Assembly: GCF_000715075.1 (NCBI RefSeq)
Contig: NC_134082.1
Span: 58,987,466 to 59,051,465, forward strand
Origin: Nicotiana tabacum
Lineage: Eukaryota > Streptophyta > Magnoliopsida > Solanales > Solanaceae
Direction of reading: 5' to 3'
DNA length: 64,000 nucleotides
Both the position numbers and the translations under genes were made by a program. Shown here one piece after another: positions 36,011-46,358 of the stretch. Numbering within the stretch: position 1 is the stretch's first letter; each line of letters begins with the position of its first letter. The notes beneath the pieces were generated by a model, which saw nothing but the letters and a program-made list of their open reading frames with translations, had not been told where the DNA came from and made no database searches.

Positions 36011-36671
36011 AATTTCATTCTGAAATTCAGCCAAAACCAAGTCTAATCTTTATCAAAATCCCTCAAAATTGAGATATAAACTTCAAACCATATTCCCAAT
36101 TATTTACAACAACACCTAATCCAAACAAATAATGATTTTTGAAAACCCAAATTTGAATTCAAAGCTTCAAAGTTTTTTAATGGCTGTCAATGGTGAAATT
36201 GCTGCTCTCTTTTCCTTTCCTCTTATATTACTGAAGGAACCCGAAATCATAACCATCAAAAGTTATTGCTGTGTATGAAACTTTGAAGATTTGACTTCAA
36301 TTTTGACTGGTTGTAGAAGAAAAAACCTTGATTTTGGACGTTAATGGTAGATGGTTTCAATTGTTTTTTTTTGGATTTAGCAGAGGGTTTCAATTATTTT
36401 TCTGGTTTCTGGGTGTGTGGTGATACGTGGGTGAGGGTGTGGGGTTGGGAGAGAGAAACGTGGGGGGGGGGGGGGTTGGAGGAATATACGGTACCATAAA
36501 TGTAGGAGTGATATAAGGTACAATTAATGTACAGTTAAAAAATCTTATGGTATAGAATTGATAATTAAGTAAACTAAATATAATTATATCAAACTTTAAA
36601 TATTGAGGGTAATATAGTTTCCTATATGACATAGGAATGTAAAAATTCCCTTTGAATTTCTCCCCCATGTC

Positions 36672-37814
36672 TGATTGTAAAGATAACTAGCTGAAAGTAG
36701 AGACGATCCAAGTATAAAGCTTGACATTACATATATCATGTGAACAATTGCACTGCTTGCAAATAAGGAGATAATTTCACTTATGGTCACTCAATTATGT
36801 TTTAATTTTATTAAAGTCACTCAACTATTTTTTGTTACTTAAAAGTAACTAAACTTTCAGATTATCATTTAAAAATTATTTTGGCTCAAATCCCTATCAT
36901 AAATATGATATAGCCTAAAATTTAATAAGAAAAATCCATAAATAAATGCCACATAAACCTAAATGGACCATACCTACTTTAGATCCATTTCTCCCCTAAC
37001 AAGTTTTACCTGATTGGCAAATCTTGTATGTATTAGTTCAATTTTTAAGGCCATATGAAACGATGCAGAAAATTATTATGCTCAACCTGGACTTTAACGA
37101 TTTTTTTAAAGAGGGCCTCTTCTATTAAGCTAGCATGATAATGCATTACATTTAAACAGGGAATTCTTTTATATCAATAGAAACACTAGCGAACTGGTCC
37201 ATAATATATAGGACAATAATTAGGGACAAAGTCGAGACTCTAGCTAGTTCGCTAGAGAGACGGTAAAGTGGTAATAGTACAAGTTTGCCATCGTGTTTCT
37301 CTTGCCAACGAAGGTACGCACCACCAAGAACCGAACAAAGTTTCAGCTGGAAGTATGCCAGAAAATATAATATAATCAGTTCACTGCATCACCTTTTCTC
37401 ATCTTCTTCCATAAACAAAAGTATAATGAAAAAACAAGGGGATGCGATTTAATAGTAATTACTCTTTCATCCTTAATATTTTAGATTCAAGTCCTAAATA
37501 TTAAGTATTTTTTGTTAGAGAGTGTTTTACCCTCTAATATAAAAAAAATTAGGTTTGAATTCGAATTTAGTCAATCCCAATACACGTACCCAATGAAACA
37601 TAAAAAGGGCAACGTGTAAGAAACATGCATCTTTCTGAAATTTGGCAGGAAGTGCCTCCCCAAACTCATCCAGATCTGATGCCTCGTGCGGTGTATCCTA
37701 GTGATATAATTTCACGCAAATATCCAATTGGCCCATACTTTGATAATGAAGTTTCAATAAGTTTTTTTTCGTAGTTGATAAAGCTTGGAACCTCGACAAC
37801 TGGTATGATGAGGC
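36672..37814. other. Unassigned AT-rich sequence
   Basis: A short direct repeat of CACTCAATTAT/CACTCAACTAT occurs at 36786-36830. No coding frame or element boundary was recognised in the rest. Confidence 0.4.
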
Positions 37815-37819
37815 TAGAC

Positions 37820-38220
37820 TGTTAGGACCAAATCTATTATTGTATGTGAAAGTAGATAAAAAAAAAGAAAGAAAAATAAAAAAGAGATGAAAATATGATA
37901 TAAACGTTTACATTGATATTCTTGTGATGTAAGCACTTACCTTGACATTCTTATGATATAAACGATTACATCGGTATTTTTATGATGTAAGCGCTTACCT
38001 CGGCAGAGCATTCAAATGCCTATAAATAGGGGTTTACATTTTCATTTATAAATCATCCCAAAACTTCTTCTTTCCCTCTTCAGTTAATAAAGAGCTATTC
38101 TTTGTGTGGCCGTGGAGTAGGCAAAAATTGCCAAACCACGTAAATCTTGTCTTGTGCAATTTATTGCTTTTCTCTCTTAAATATCATTTTCCTTCTATTA
38201 TCTTGACACGCTTCCCAACA
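37820..38220 (+). mobile_element. 5' LTR of the Ty1-copia element
   Basis: TGTTAGGACC...CTTCCCAACA, 401 bp. It contains a U3 repeat array (37897-38006), a TATA box (TATAAATA, 38021-38028) and an AATAAA at about 38084-38089. Confidence 0.9.
37897..38006 (+). promoter_or_regulatory. U3 array of four ~28 bp units, decayed
   Basis: Four units carry a 12 base palindrome, in the last one GTAAGCGCTTAC, and in the others ATAAACGTTTAC, GTAAGCACTTAC and ATAAACGATTAC. The array ends 15 bases before the TATA box, so it sits where LTR enhancer repeats lie. Function is inferred from position. Confidence 0.6.
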
Positions 38221-38222
38221 AC

Positions 38223-38235
38223 TGGTATCAGAGCA
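38223..38235 (+). other. Primer-binding site, initiator Met tRNA
   Basis: TGGTATCAGAGCA begins two bases after the 5' LTR and matches the 3' end of plant initiator-Met tRNA. Confidence 0.9.
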
Positions 38236-38356
38236 CAGACAGTGTAATTCTGGTAGAAAAGTATAGTATTGTTGCAGATACTATTCACAAGAATAGTGCG
38301 ACACTATTGATCATCAACTATTCACATGCACTATTCACATAAATATTTTGTGAAAA

Positions 38357-38908
38357 ATGGCATCAGAAGAAAGGAAGGTTAAGATTGACAAGTTCAATGA
38401 CAAAGATTTTGGATTCTGGAAAATGCAAATAGAGGATTATTTGTACTAGAAAAAATTACACTTACCTCTGACCGAGGTGAAACCGGAGACTATGGCCAAA
38501 GCGGATTGGAATCTATTAGATCGTCAAGCTCTTGGTGTGATTCGTTTGACGCTAACACGAAATGTGGCATTTAACATCATTAACGAGAATACCACTGCAG
38601 GCTTGATGAAGGCGTTATCAAATATGTACGAGAAGCCATCTGCTTCAAATAAAGTCTATTTGATGCGTCGATTGTTCAACTTAAAGATGACAGAAGGTGG
38701 ATCAGTCATGGAACATATCAATGAGTTTAATATAATATTAGCTCAGTTGAGTTCTGTTAATATAACAATTGATGACGAAATCAGGGCGTTGATTCTACTA
38801 TCATCTCTACCGGAGAGTTGGTCTGCAACAGTAACTGCAGTTAGCAGTTCATCAGGAAGTACCAAACTCAAATTGAATGATATTAGAGACTTGGTTCTAA
38901 GCGAATAG
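38357..38908 (+). pseudogene. gag: copia gag, N-terminal and core (UBN2-type)
   Basis: The first ATG after the primer-binding site, at 38357, opens MASEERKVKIDKFND and the motif FWKMQIEDYLY. A TAG at 38447-38449 interrupts codon 31. The same frame then stays open to a TAG at 38906-38908. The core shows LMRRLFNLKMTEG, HINEFN and LLSSLPESW, which are hallmarks of copia gag. Gag would form the virus-like particle in the cytoplasm. The zinc knuckle follows in another frame, so a frameshift separates the two. Confidence 0.85.
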
Positions 38909-39461
38909 AATCAAGTGATTCCCCAGGATTTGCTTTTAGTACCGAAAGCACGGGGAGAATCAACCAAAGAGGACAGAGTTATGGTCGTAGCAGATCAAAG
39001 TCAAGGAGAAGAGGACAATCCAAAAATTGCAAGGACATTACTTGTTGGAATTGCGATAAAAAGGGTCACTACAGTAGCTAGTGTAGAGAACCAAAGAAGA
39101 AGAAGGAAGAAAATTCAGCAAATGTAATTGCTGAATAAGTCGGTGATGCACTAATTTGTTGTGCAGACAGTCCAGTCGAATCTTGGATTCTGGACTCAGG
39201 TGCATCCTTTCACTCTACATCATGCAAAGAATTATTGCATAATTATCTTGCTGGAAAATTTGGGAAATTTATCTAGCAGACGGTGAACCTCTCGACATTC
39301 CGGAAAAGGTGAAGTTCATATAAAGACTTCACAAGGCACGCTATGAAAATTGCAAAATGTACGACATGTTCCTGGCCTCAAGAAAAATCTAATATCTATG
39401 GGTCAGATTGACGGTGAAGGATATACAACAACATTCAACAACATTCAGCCAAATCTGACAT
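38909..39461 (+). pseudogene. copia zinc knuckle and protease region
   Basis: A CCHC knuckle, CWNCDKKGHYSS followed by a stop and C, lies at 39043-39084; the TAG at 39079-39081 is within it. The protease active-site motif WILDSGASFHS is at about 39184-39213 in the same frame. Another frame from 39350 carries NVRHVPGLKKNLISMGQ, the usual C-terminal protease to integrase linker. Thus there are two or more stops and a frameshift. The region normally supplies nucleic-acid binding and the aspartic protease that cuts the polyprotein. Confidence 0.85.
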
Positions 39462-40673
39462 TTGGCTATGACACGAGGCTTCAAAAGGGGAATACTGTAT
39501 GCAACTCCAATACAAAGAGATACTATAGCAATAGTTGATCATGGTCGTGATACAACATTGTGGCACCGGAGGGTCGGGCATATGAGTGAGAAGGGAATGA
39601 AGCTTTTGCCATCCAAAGAAAAGTTGACAAACCTAAAACATGTTGAATTAGGTTTGTGCGAAGATTGCATTTACGGGAAACAAAAAAGAGTTAATTTCTC
39701 AAAGGTGGGAAGGACGCCAAAGAAAGAGAAGCTAGAACTAATGCATACAGATGTGTGTGGATTAGCTCCTGTAACTTCTCTAGGAGGATCACACTATTAT
39801 GTCACCTTCATTGATGATTACACAGGAAAGTTATGGGTTTATTTTCTGAAAAATAAATCTGATGTGTTTGTTACCTTTAAAAGATGGAAAGCTGAAGTTG
39901 AAAATCAGACAAGTCTAAAGCTAAAATGTCTGAAGTCTGACAATGGAGGAGAGTATGATAGCCAAGAGTTCAAAGCATTTTGCTCGGAGAATGGGATCAG
40001 ATTGATCAAGACAGTTCCTAGAACACCGGAACAAAATGGCGTTGCTGAGAGGATGAATAGAACCCTGAATGACTGAGCCAGAAGTATGAGAATACATTCT
40101 GGATTGCCGAAGTATTTTTGGGCCGAGGCTGTTAACACGACAGCTTACCTCATAAATAGGAGACCCTCTGTATCGCTGAATTTTGAAATTCCTGAGGAGG
40201 TATGGACAGGAAAGGAGGTAACTCTCTCACATTTGAATTTTTTTTGTTGTGTTGCTTATGTGCATGTAAAATCTAATGATAGAGATAAGCTTGATCCTAA
40301 AGCCAAGAAATATTTCTTTATTAGCTATGGTGATGATAATTTTGGTTATCAATTTTGGGATGATCAGAATAGAAAAATCCTAAAATACAGGAATGTCACA
40401 TTTAATGAAAATGTGATGTACAAGGACAAGCTTGAAGTAGAACCAACCAGCACCAGCAAACAGACATCCGAAACAGTTGAGTTAGAAGAAATCTCAGAAA
40501 ATGAAGTGGCTAGAGGGATTACAACTGATTCTGAAATTGAAGATGAAGAACCAGAAGCCGAATTTGAAGAAGAACTAGAAGTCGAACCTGGATCAGAACT
40601 AGAACCGGAACCAAAGATAGAATCAAATGCAGAACCAAATCTAGAATCAGGACCTGAATCAAATTCGGGTTAA
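39462..40673 (+). pseudogene. copia integrase
   Basis: The frame is open from 39462 to 40673 except for one TGA at 40074-40076. It begins with the HHCC zinc-binding part (LWHRRVGH ... CEDCIYGK). The catalytic core follows: the first Asp in MHTDVCG, the second in KSDNGGEY, and the Glu in PEQNGVAER, so the D,D,E set is present. After the stop come the FWAEAVNTTAYLINR and GxK-type segments, then an acidic Glu/Pro-rich linker to 40673. Integrase inserts the cDNA into the host chromosome. The linker ends in a stop, and reverse transcriptase is in a different frame. Confidence 0.9.
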
Positions 40674-41550
40674 GTTACTCATGAACCTACATTGAGGAGA
40701 TCTAAAAGAGTCACGAATGCTCCAGATAGGTTAACTCTCTCTTCACTATTTACTTTTAACTGATGTTGGAGAACCAGAGCATTTTGTTGAAGCAATGCAG
40801 GTAATAGACTTTGATAAGTGGAAGCTAACCATGAAAGAAGAGATGAATTCTCTTCAAAAGAATAAAACGTGGATACTTACGGAGTTACCAAAAGGAAAGA
40901 AGGCAATGCAGAATAAGTGGGTGTACAGAGTCAAGGAAGAGCATGATGGTAAGAAGAGATACAAAGTACGATTAGTAGTAAAAGGCTTTCAGCAGAAGGG
41001 AGAAATTAACTACACTGATATCTTCTCTCATGTAATCAAATTAACTACTATCAGGTTGGTGCTAAGTATCGTAGCTGCAGAAAATTTCCATTTGGAGCAG
41101 CTAGATGTTAAAACCGCTTTCTTGCATGGTGACCTTGAAGAAGACATCTACATGAAGCAACCTGAAGGTTTTCAAGTTTCTGGTAAAGAAAACCTTGTGT
41201 GTAAGTTGAAGAAGAGTTTGTATGGTTTGAAACAAGCTCCCCGACAATGGTACAAGAAATTTGATGGATTCATGCATAAAATAGTTTCACACGATGTGAG
41301 ATAGACCGTTGCTGTTATATCAAAAATCTTGATGAATCCTACATCATTTTACTGTTGTACGTTGATGATATGCTAATTGCAAGATCTAGCATAAATGAGA
41401 TCAATTTGGTTAAGCAACAACTAGCAGAGGAGTTTGAAATGAAAGACTTAGGACCAGCTAAGCAAATGCTTGGGATGAGGATTAGCAGAAACAAGTCGGA
41501 AGGAACCTTAAAGTTGTCTCAAGAAAAGTACATACAGAAGGTACTAAGCA
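40674..41550 (+). pseudogene. copia reverse transcriptase
   Basis: The frame from 40795 carries [45 protein letters not shown] and [15 protein letters not shown]. It ends at 41302-41304 with a stop. A frameshift before 41355 moves into the frame holding the catalytic YVDD box (LYVDDMLIA, about 41355-41381) and DLGPAKQMLG. All main polymerase motifs are therefore present but split. Between 40674 and 40795 a further frame change separates it from integrase. Confidence 0.9.
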
Positions 41551-42281
41551 GGTTCAATCTTCATGATGCAAAGACCAGAAGCACTCCACTCGGAAGCCAT
41601 CTAAATCTGTCAAAGGACCAATTACCTAAGACAGATGAAGAAAGGAAGTACATGTCCAAAGTTCCGTATGCTTCAGTAGTAGGAAGTTTGATGTATGCTA
41701 TGGTTTGCACTAGACCTGACATAGCCCATGCAGTTGGAGTTGTCAGTAGATATATGTCAGATCAAGGAAAGGAGCATTGGGAAGGTGTCAAATGGATATT
41801 GCGATATCTCAAAGGCACCTCAGATATGACACTTTGTTTTAAAAAGAGCAATATTATCTTACAAGGTTTTGCTGATGCAAATTTAGGCGGCGATCTGGAT
41901 AGTCGAAAAAGTACCACGGGCTACGTGTTCACCTTGGGTGGTACTGCTATTAGTTGGATGTCCAGACTTCAGAAAAATGTTGCTCTATCTACCATTGAAG
42001 CAGAGTACATGACAATCTCAAAAGCTGGAAAATAGATGATTTGGCTCAAGAATTTTCTTAAAGAGCTAGGTAAAGAACGGGACAATTGTGAGCTTTTCAG
42101 CGATAGCCAGGTGACAATTCATCTTGCCAAAAATCAAGTGTTTCATGCAAGATCGAAGCATATCCAGTTGAGGTATCATCATATCCGAGAGTTGATAAAT
42201 GAAGGAACTTTTTCCCTGCAGAAGATACCAGGATCAAAAAACCCATCAGACATGTTGACTAAAGTTGTCGGTGTTGAATAA
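41551..42281 (+). pseudogene. copia RNase H
   Basis: Continues the YVDD frame. Visible hallmarks are YASVVGSLMYAMVCTRPDI, the first Asp region GFADANLGGD, the SRKSTTGYVF motif, the Glu in LSTIEAEYM and the Asp in LFSDSQ. A TAG at 42033-42035 breaks it, then the same frame runs on through HARSKHIQLRYHHIRE to a TAA at 42279-42281. The domain degrades RNA in the RNA-DNA hybrid. In the first motif the usual DADWAGD is DANLGGD. Confidence 0.9.
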
Positions 42282-42383
42282 CTGAGGCTGTGCACTGCCT
42301 CAGTTAGTTTTCAAGACTGATAGCGTGAAGGCGCCACCAGTGAATAGCAAATTTGTTTTTATTTTCTTTCTTGATGTAACATA

Positions 42384-42403
42384 GGTTTGGGGGGGGGGGA
42401 GAT
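42384..42403 (+). other. Polypurine tract of the Ty1-copia element
   Basis: GGTTTGG followed by a run of G and GAGAT directly abuts the 3' LTR. The G run is unusually long. Confidence 0.8.
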
Positions 42404-42814
42404 TGATAGGACCAAACCTATTGTTGTATGTGAAAGTAGACAAAACAAAAGAAAGAAAAATAAAAAAGAGATGAAAATATGATGTAAGCGCTTACATCGA
42501 CATTCTTGTGATGTAAGCGCTTACCTCAGCATTCTTATGATGTAAGCGCTTACATCGGCATTCTTATGATGTAAGCGCTTACCTCGGCAGGACATTCAAA
42601 TGCCTATAAATAGGGGTCTACATTTTCATTTGTAGAACATCCCAAAACTTCTTCTTTCTCTCTTCAATTAATAAAGAGTTATTCTTTGTGTGGCCGTGGA
42701 GTAGGCAAAAATTGCCGAACCATGTAAATCTTGTCTTGTATTGTTTTGTGCAATTTATTGTTTTTCTCTCTTAAATATCTTTTTCCTTCTATTATCTTGA
42801 CACGCTTCCTAACA
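42404..42814 (+). mobile_element. 3' LTR of the Ty1-copia element
   Basis: TGATAGGACC...CTTCCTAACA, 411 bp. The TATA box is at 42605-42612 and AATAAA at about 42670-42675. It is closely similar to the 5' LTR but has an intact U3 array. Confidence 0.9.
42481..42590 (+). promoter_or_regulatory. U3 array of four ~28 bp units, intact
   Basis: All four units contain the perfect palindrome GTAAGCGCTTAC, joined by ATCGGCATTCTTATGAT-type linkers. It ends about 15 bases before the TATA box. A role as an enhancer or repressor site is inferred from placement and from its regularity. Confidence 0.65.
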
Positions 42815-42819
42815 CAGAC

Positions 42820-43528
42820 CACATAGACATATCATGTAAAAAAAGAAATTGAAAAATATAGCATTCATGTACCGTATCACACATGTATCTTCTTTTTATT
42901 AACTCAATGACTCGTCTGTCATTTGGTTTAGTAAATATAAATTTAAGTTATATGGATTGACATTGTAAAGTAATCCTGCGTTCTCAGCATATCTATGACT
43001 ATGACAGCACCTTGAGCTTATAATTAGTTACTGCGGAGTACAATTTTTATCAGCTTATCAACTGAAATTTATTTTTAATTATTTAATAAGTAATTTAATT
43101 GTGTAAATATTTTTTCGTCCCATAAAATTCAAACTACAGTAATAGGACCATACTACAGTGTAATAAATGAAGAGTGATACCTCTAAAAAATTAAGAATTG
43201 GTGATGTTCTTTTACCTAAAAAGTTAAATAGTGTTAATTTTTTTTTTTTTTTTGGGTTCAATTGTAAGAATTCATATCCTTTTGCTTTTAGGGCCTTGAC
43301 ATTGAAATTGCTAACATAATCTTATCCCAAATAGGCGCCTTTTAACAGAAGATGATATTTAATTTTTCAAAATTGCTATTGTAATTTTCCTCTCTTATTC
43401 TATTTTACTAGTTCTTTAAAATTGCTCCTGTTAATCTCGCATGCTTATTATCGAAATGAAGATTTTACCTTTCTAACAATATGCCTTGTGAAGCATTAAT
43501 CAATTTGAAATAATAACCCCTGCGACCA
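42820..43528. other. Unassigned AT-rich sequence
   Basis: Apart from a T run at 43238-43253 nothing recognisable was found. Confidence 0.4.
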
Positions 43529-44155
43529 TGTATAACGACCCTGCCGGTCCTTCTGTGTATTGTCCCCTTTATCTCCTATTTATTGTTTCTTCTATGTTCA
43601 TTTATGGTTATATGACTTACTGGGGTGTTTGGTTTGGTTCCGGAAAAATTTCGGAGTGAATTAGGACACTAAGTCACAAGATTGAAAGCTTAAGTTGGAA
43701 GAATTAACCATAGTTTGACTTGTGTGTAGATGACTCCGGAATGGAGTTTTGATGGTTCCGAGAAATTCGTATGGTGCTTTTGGACTTAGTAGTATGTCCG
43801 GATATTGATTTGGAGGTCCGTAGGTCGATTTGAGGCTTTTAGGCGAAAGTTGAAAAATTGAAGGTTTGGAAGGTTGAGAGGTTTGACCGAGAGTTAACTT
43901 TGCTGATATCGGATTTAGATTTTGGTTCCAAGGGTTGGAGTAAGTTCATTGTTTCATTTATGACTCGTGTGCAAAATATGAGCTCATTTGAAATTAGTTT
44001 GATACGATTCGGCATTGGTTTTAGGAGTTGGAAGTTCATTAGGCTTGAATTGATGTGTGATTCGTAGTTTTAATGTTGTATGATGTGATTTAGGGTTTCG
44101 AGCGAGTTCATATTGTGTATTAGAACTTGTTGATATGTTTGGACGGGGTCTCGGG
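43529..44155 (+). mobile_element. Gypsy-type LTR, 5' fragment
   Basis: Begins TGTATAACGACCCTGCCGG and is similar in plan to the LTR starting at 7548 (CGAAAGTTG and ATGACTCGTGTGCAAAAT words). It is cut at 44155 by the next LTR; its continuation was not found in the window. Confidence 0.55.
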
Positions 44156-46341
44156 TATTACATCCCGCATTTTCATATATTAAAGTTTCGTCGTAAGTTA
44201 ATCGACGTAAGTTTGGGGAATGTGATTATTTTGAGATTATAAGCATTATGCTATTTCAAATAAGTGATGAGTAAATTCATGAAGGTGAGAGGGGAAGCAA
44301 GTCAAAGAAAGTAAATTTTCGTCCAAGTTTGGCATGTTGGGATAAAATACGACTTGAGCTAAAATATTCGGTATTTATAGACTAGTGCCATACAAGGTAC
44401 CGCATGACCATGATAGCAAAGTGTATAAGGTATGTGAAAAATGAGTAGTGTTTTAAGTAATTTGAGACTATTCGTAATTATGCGAGTAATTGGTTAATTA
44501 TCGAATAGCGGGATATTACCTAATTAATTAATTGATTATTGGATAAAGTTTAAATCCCTAACAAGAGGATTACGTGGCAGCAAACCACTTTCCAGACAAG
44601 TAACTCTTAGTCACTTTGGATTATGTGGCAAAAGTTGGCAAGTCTTTAAGATAGATATAATTTATGTTACTACTTGAATTTACATATACAAGAAGCTCAG
44701 CCTTCACTTTATTAAGCCATCCGTTGTATATGTTCAATCAAACATTGATTTATATATTTTGTGAGTTGAGAGTTCCAGTTATCTTTCAAAACCATTTGAT
44801 TGTGATAAGGAAAGAATTGAAGAGAAAAAGTGAGATTTAAAGGTAAAGAAAAGATACTACAGTGGGCCTACATCTTGTGGATGTAGAAGAAAAATAAATC
44901 GAGCGTCTATTCTGTTGTTAGTCTAATGACCAATCTCTGACTCTGGGCATCTAATGAGTGCTAACCATTGGTTTTCTCGTCTAATACATGAAACATGATC
45001 CCGTTTCTGTTTTTCTGTTTTTGCTCTTTGCTTGGTTGCATTAAGACCACAAACGGAAGTTAATCTCAATCCAACAAGAACAATTCCAACGAGATTTTTT
45101 AGCACCGTAGCAACGTGAGATTTTGTGACTCTAAAGGAGTACGGTGCAACCTTTTCCAAGAATATCATATGGATTTTTCCCTACTCCAGGTATGTTAAGG
45201 CTGTCCCTTCTTCCTTTTTGGCATGATCTATACGACACGAACGAAACGAGCAAATGCACAACTTCCATAAGTGACTCTATTCATAGAAATACTAGAAATG
45301 CTTATGTTCTTGATTCCCCATGTGTTATGTTATTCTATCATCTGTTCATGGGTCTCAAAAATACGTAAGTTGGTAAAATTTATTTCATGGTATTAATTAG
45401 AGGCATAATGGTCTTATAACGTACCGAGAGATTTTATTAATGTATCTCATATGCATTTCATGCATTTATACATGCACATTGACCTATGACCAGATGACGC
45501 TATATGTACGTATATATATGTATATATATGTATATGGGATATGGAAAAGGTTATGGCATTATATACGCACCACCACCTAATCAGCTAGTAGACGTTGATG
45601 ATTTGCCCACAGTGGCCGAGATGATATGATGGGATACCCTTCGAGGCTTGATGATGTTATAAACACATGTACCTATGCACGACATGAACTTCATACGCAT
45701 ATGCATGACACTATAAGTATTTCATGATTTACAGAGTTATCCAGACTTACAGGTTGAGTCATTTACTCTATATTTCTTCCATGTCTTTTATGTACTTATT
45801 TATGTGCCTTACATACTCGGTACATTGTTCGTACTGACGTCTCTTTTGCTTGGGGACGTTGCGTTTCATGCCCGCAGGTCCCGATAGACAGGTCGAGAGT
45901 CCTCCAAGTAGGCTTTCAGCTCAGCAGAAGATATTGGTGCGCTCCATTTGCTCAGGAGTTGCTTGTTTGGTCAGTACGATTTAGATGCGTATTGTTTGGT
46001 ACGGAGGGGCCCTGTCCCAACCTTTATGATAAGTATGTACTCTTAGAGGCTTGTAGACGAATGTCATTTATACGGATGCTTGTATGGCCTTGCCGGCCTA
46101 TGTTTTGAGTTTACAAATGATCATGTTGACTTTATAGGCTCGTATGTCATATGTATAAAAAAAATTATATCAGGTTGGGTCGTCCTATATTCAGTATTCC
46201 CTATGTCTATTCTAGTTAGCCCATGACGGCCCGTTTGGCCCATTTGCCAATGAAAGTACAATAAGAAAGATATGTTATGTTGGTACTCGGTTAAGTAAGG
46301 TACTGGGTGCCCGTTGCGGCCCATAGGTTTGGGTCGTGATA
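44156..46341 (+). mobile_element. 5' LTR of a gypsy-type retrotransposon
   Basis: Starts TATTACATCCCGC (TG decayed to TA) and ends GGGTCGTGATA at 46341, about 2,186 bp. A primer-binding site follows, so this is a 5' LTR. A related LTR starts at 62782; both share ATTTTCGTCCAAGTTTGGCA and the stretch up to ATTACGTGGCAGC. Confidence 0.65.
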
Positions 46342-46345
46342 AAAG

Positions 46346-46358
46346 TGGTATCAGAGCA
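46346..46358 (+). other. Primer-binding site, initiator Met tRNA
   Basis: TGGTATCAGAGCA lies four bases after the LTR. Confidence 0.85.

Larger units (their letters stand above)
25167..36650. mobile_element. Inner TIR element with long arms, split by a Tat/Ogre-like insertion
   Basis: The left end is GGGAAATTTTCGTTCC and the right end, inverted, is GGGAATTTTTACATTCC; the matching ends continue for some 45 bases (ATATAGGAAACTATATTACC). An 8 bp perfect target duplication, TTTGAATT, flanks it at 25159-25166 and 36651-36658. A further inverted match joins 25440-25691 plus 35098-35165 with about 35890-36220. Without the nested retroelement it is about 2.08 kb. Its centre holds a 187 bp tandem repeat and no transposase. 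It resembles a Mutator-like or foldback element that is mobilised in trans. Confidence 0.65.
24644..36664. mobile_element. Outer TIR element, split by later insertions
   Basis: The left end shows AAAAATAGCAC and, further in, CAGACTGGTCATTCAAAAATAG. The opposite end, at about 25090-25166 and 36651-36664, reads on the minus strand GGAGAAATTCAAAAATAGCCA with ACTGGTCGTTCCAAAATAG further in. These are imperfect terminal inverted repeats. The word CCATGTC lies outside both ends (24637-24643 and 36665-36671), a possible target duplication of 7-9 bp. If right, its true length is about 535 bp and the rest is nested. It is non-coding. TSD length and ends suggest a Mutator-like MITE; that is an inference. 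Confidence 0.45.
37820..42814 (+). mobile_element. Ty1-copia retrotransposon, near full length, defective
   Basis: Two LTRs (37820-38220 and 42404-42814) flank a primer-binding site, gag, protease, integrase, reverse transcriptase, RNase H and a polypurine tract in the copia order. The flanks are TAGAC (37815-37819) and CAGAC (42815-42819), a 5 bp target duplication with one mismatch. The protein is of the type annotated as Tnt1-like (Tork lineage by general resemblance). At least four stops and several frameshifts break the single polyprotein, so this copy cannot encode its own enzymes, though it could in principle be mobilised in trans. Confidence 0.9.
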
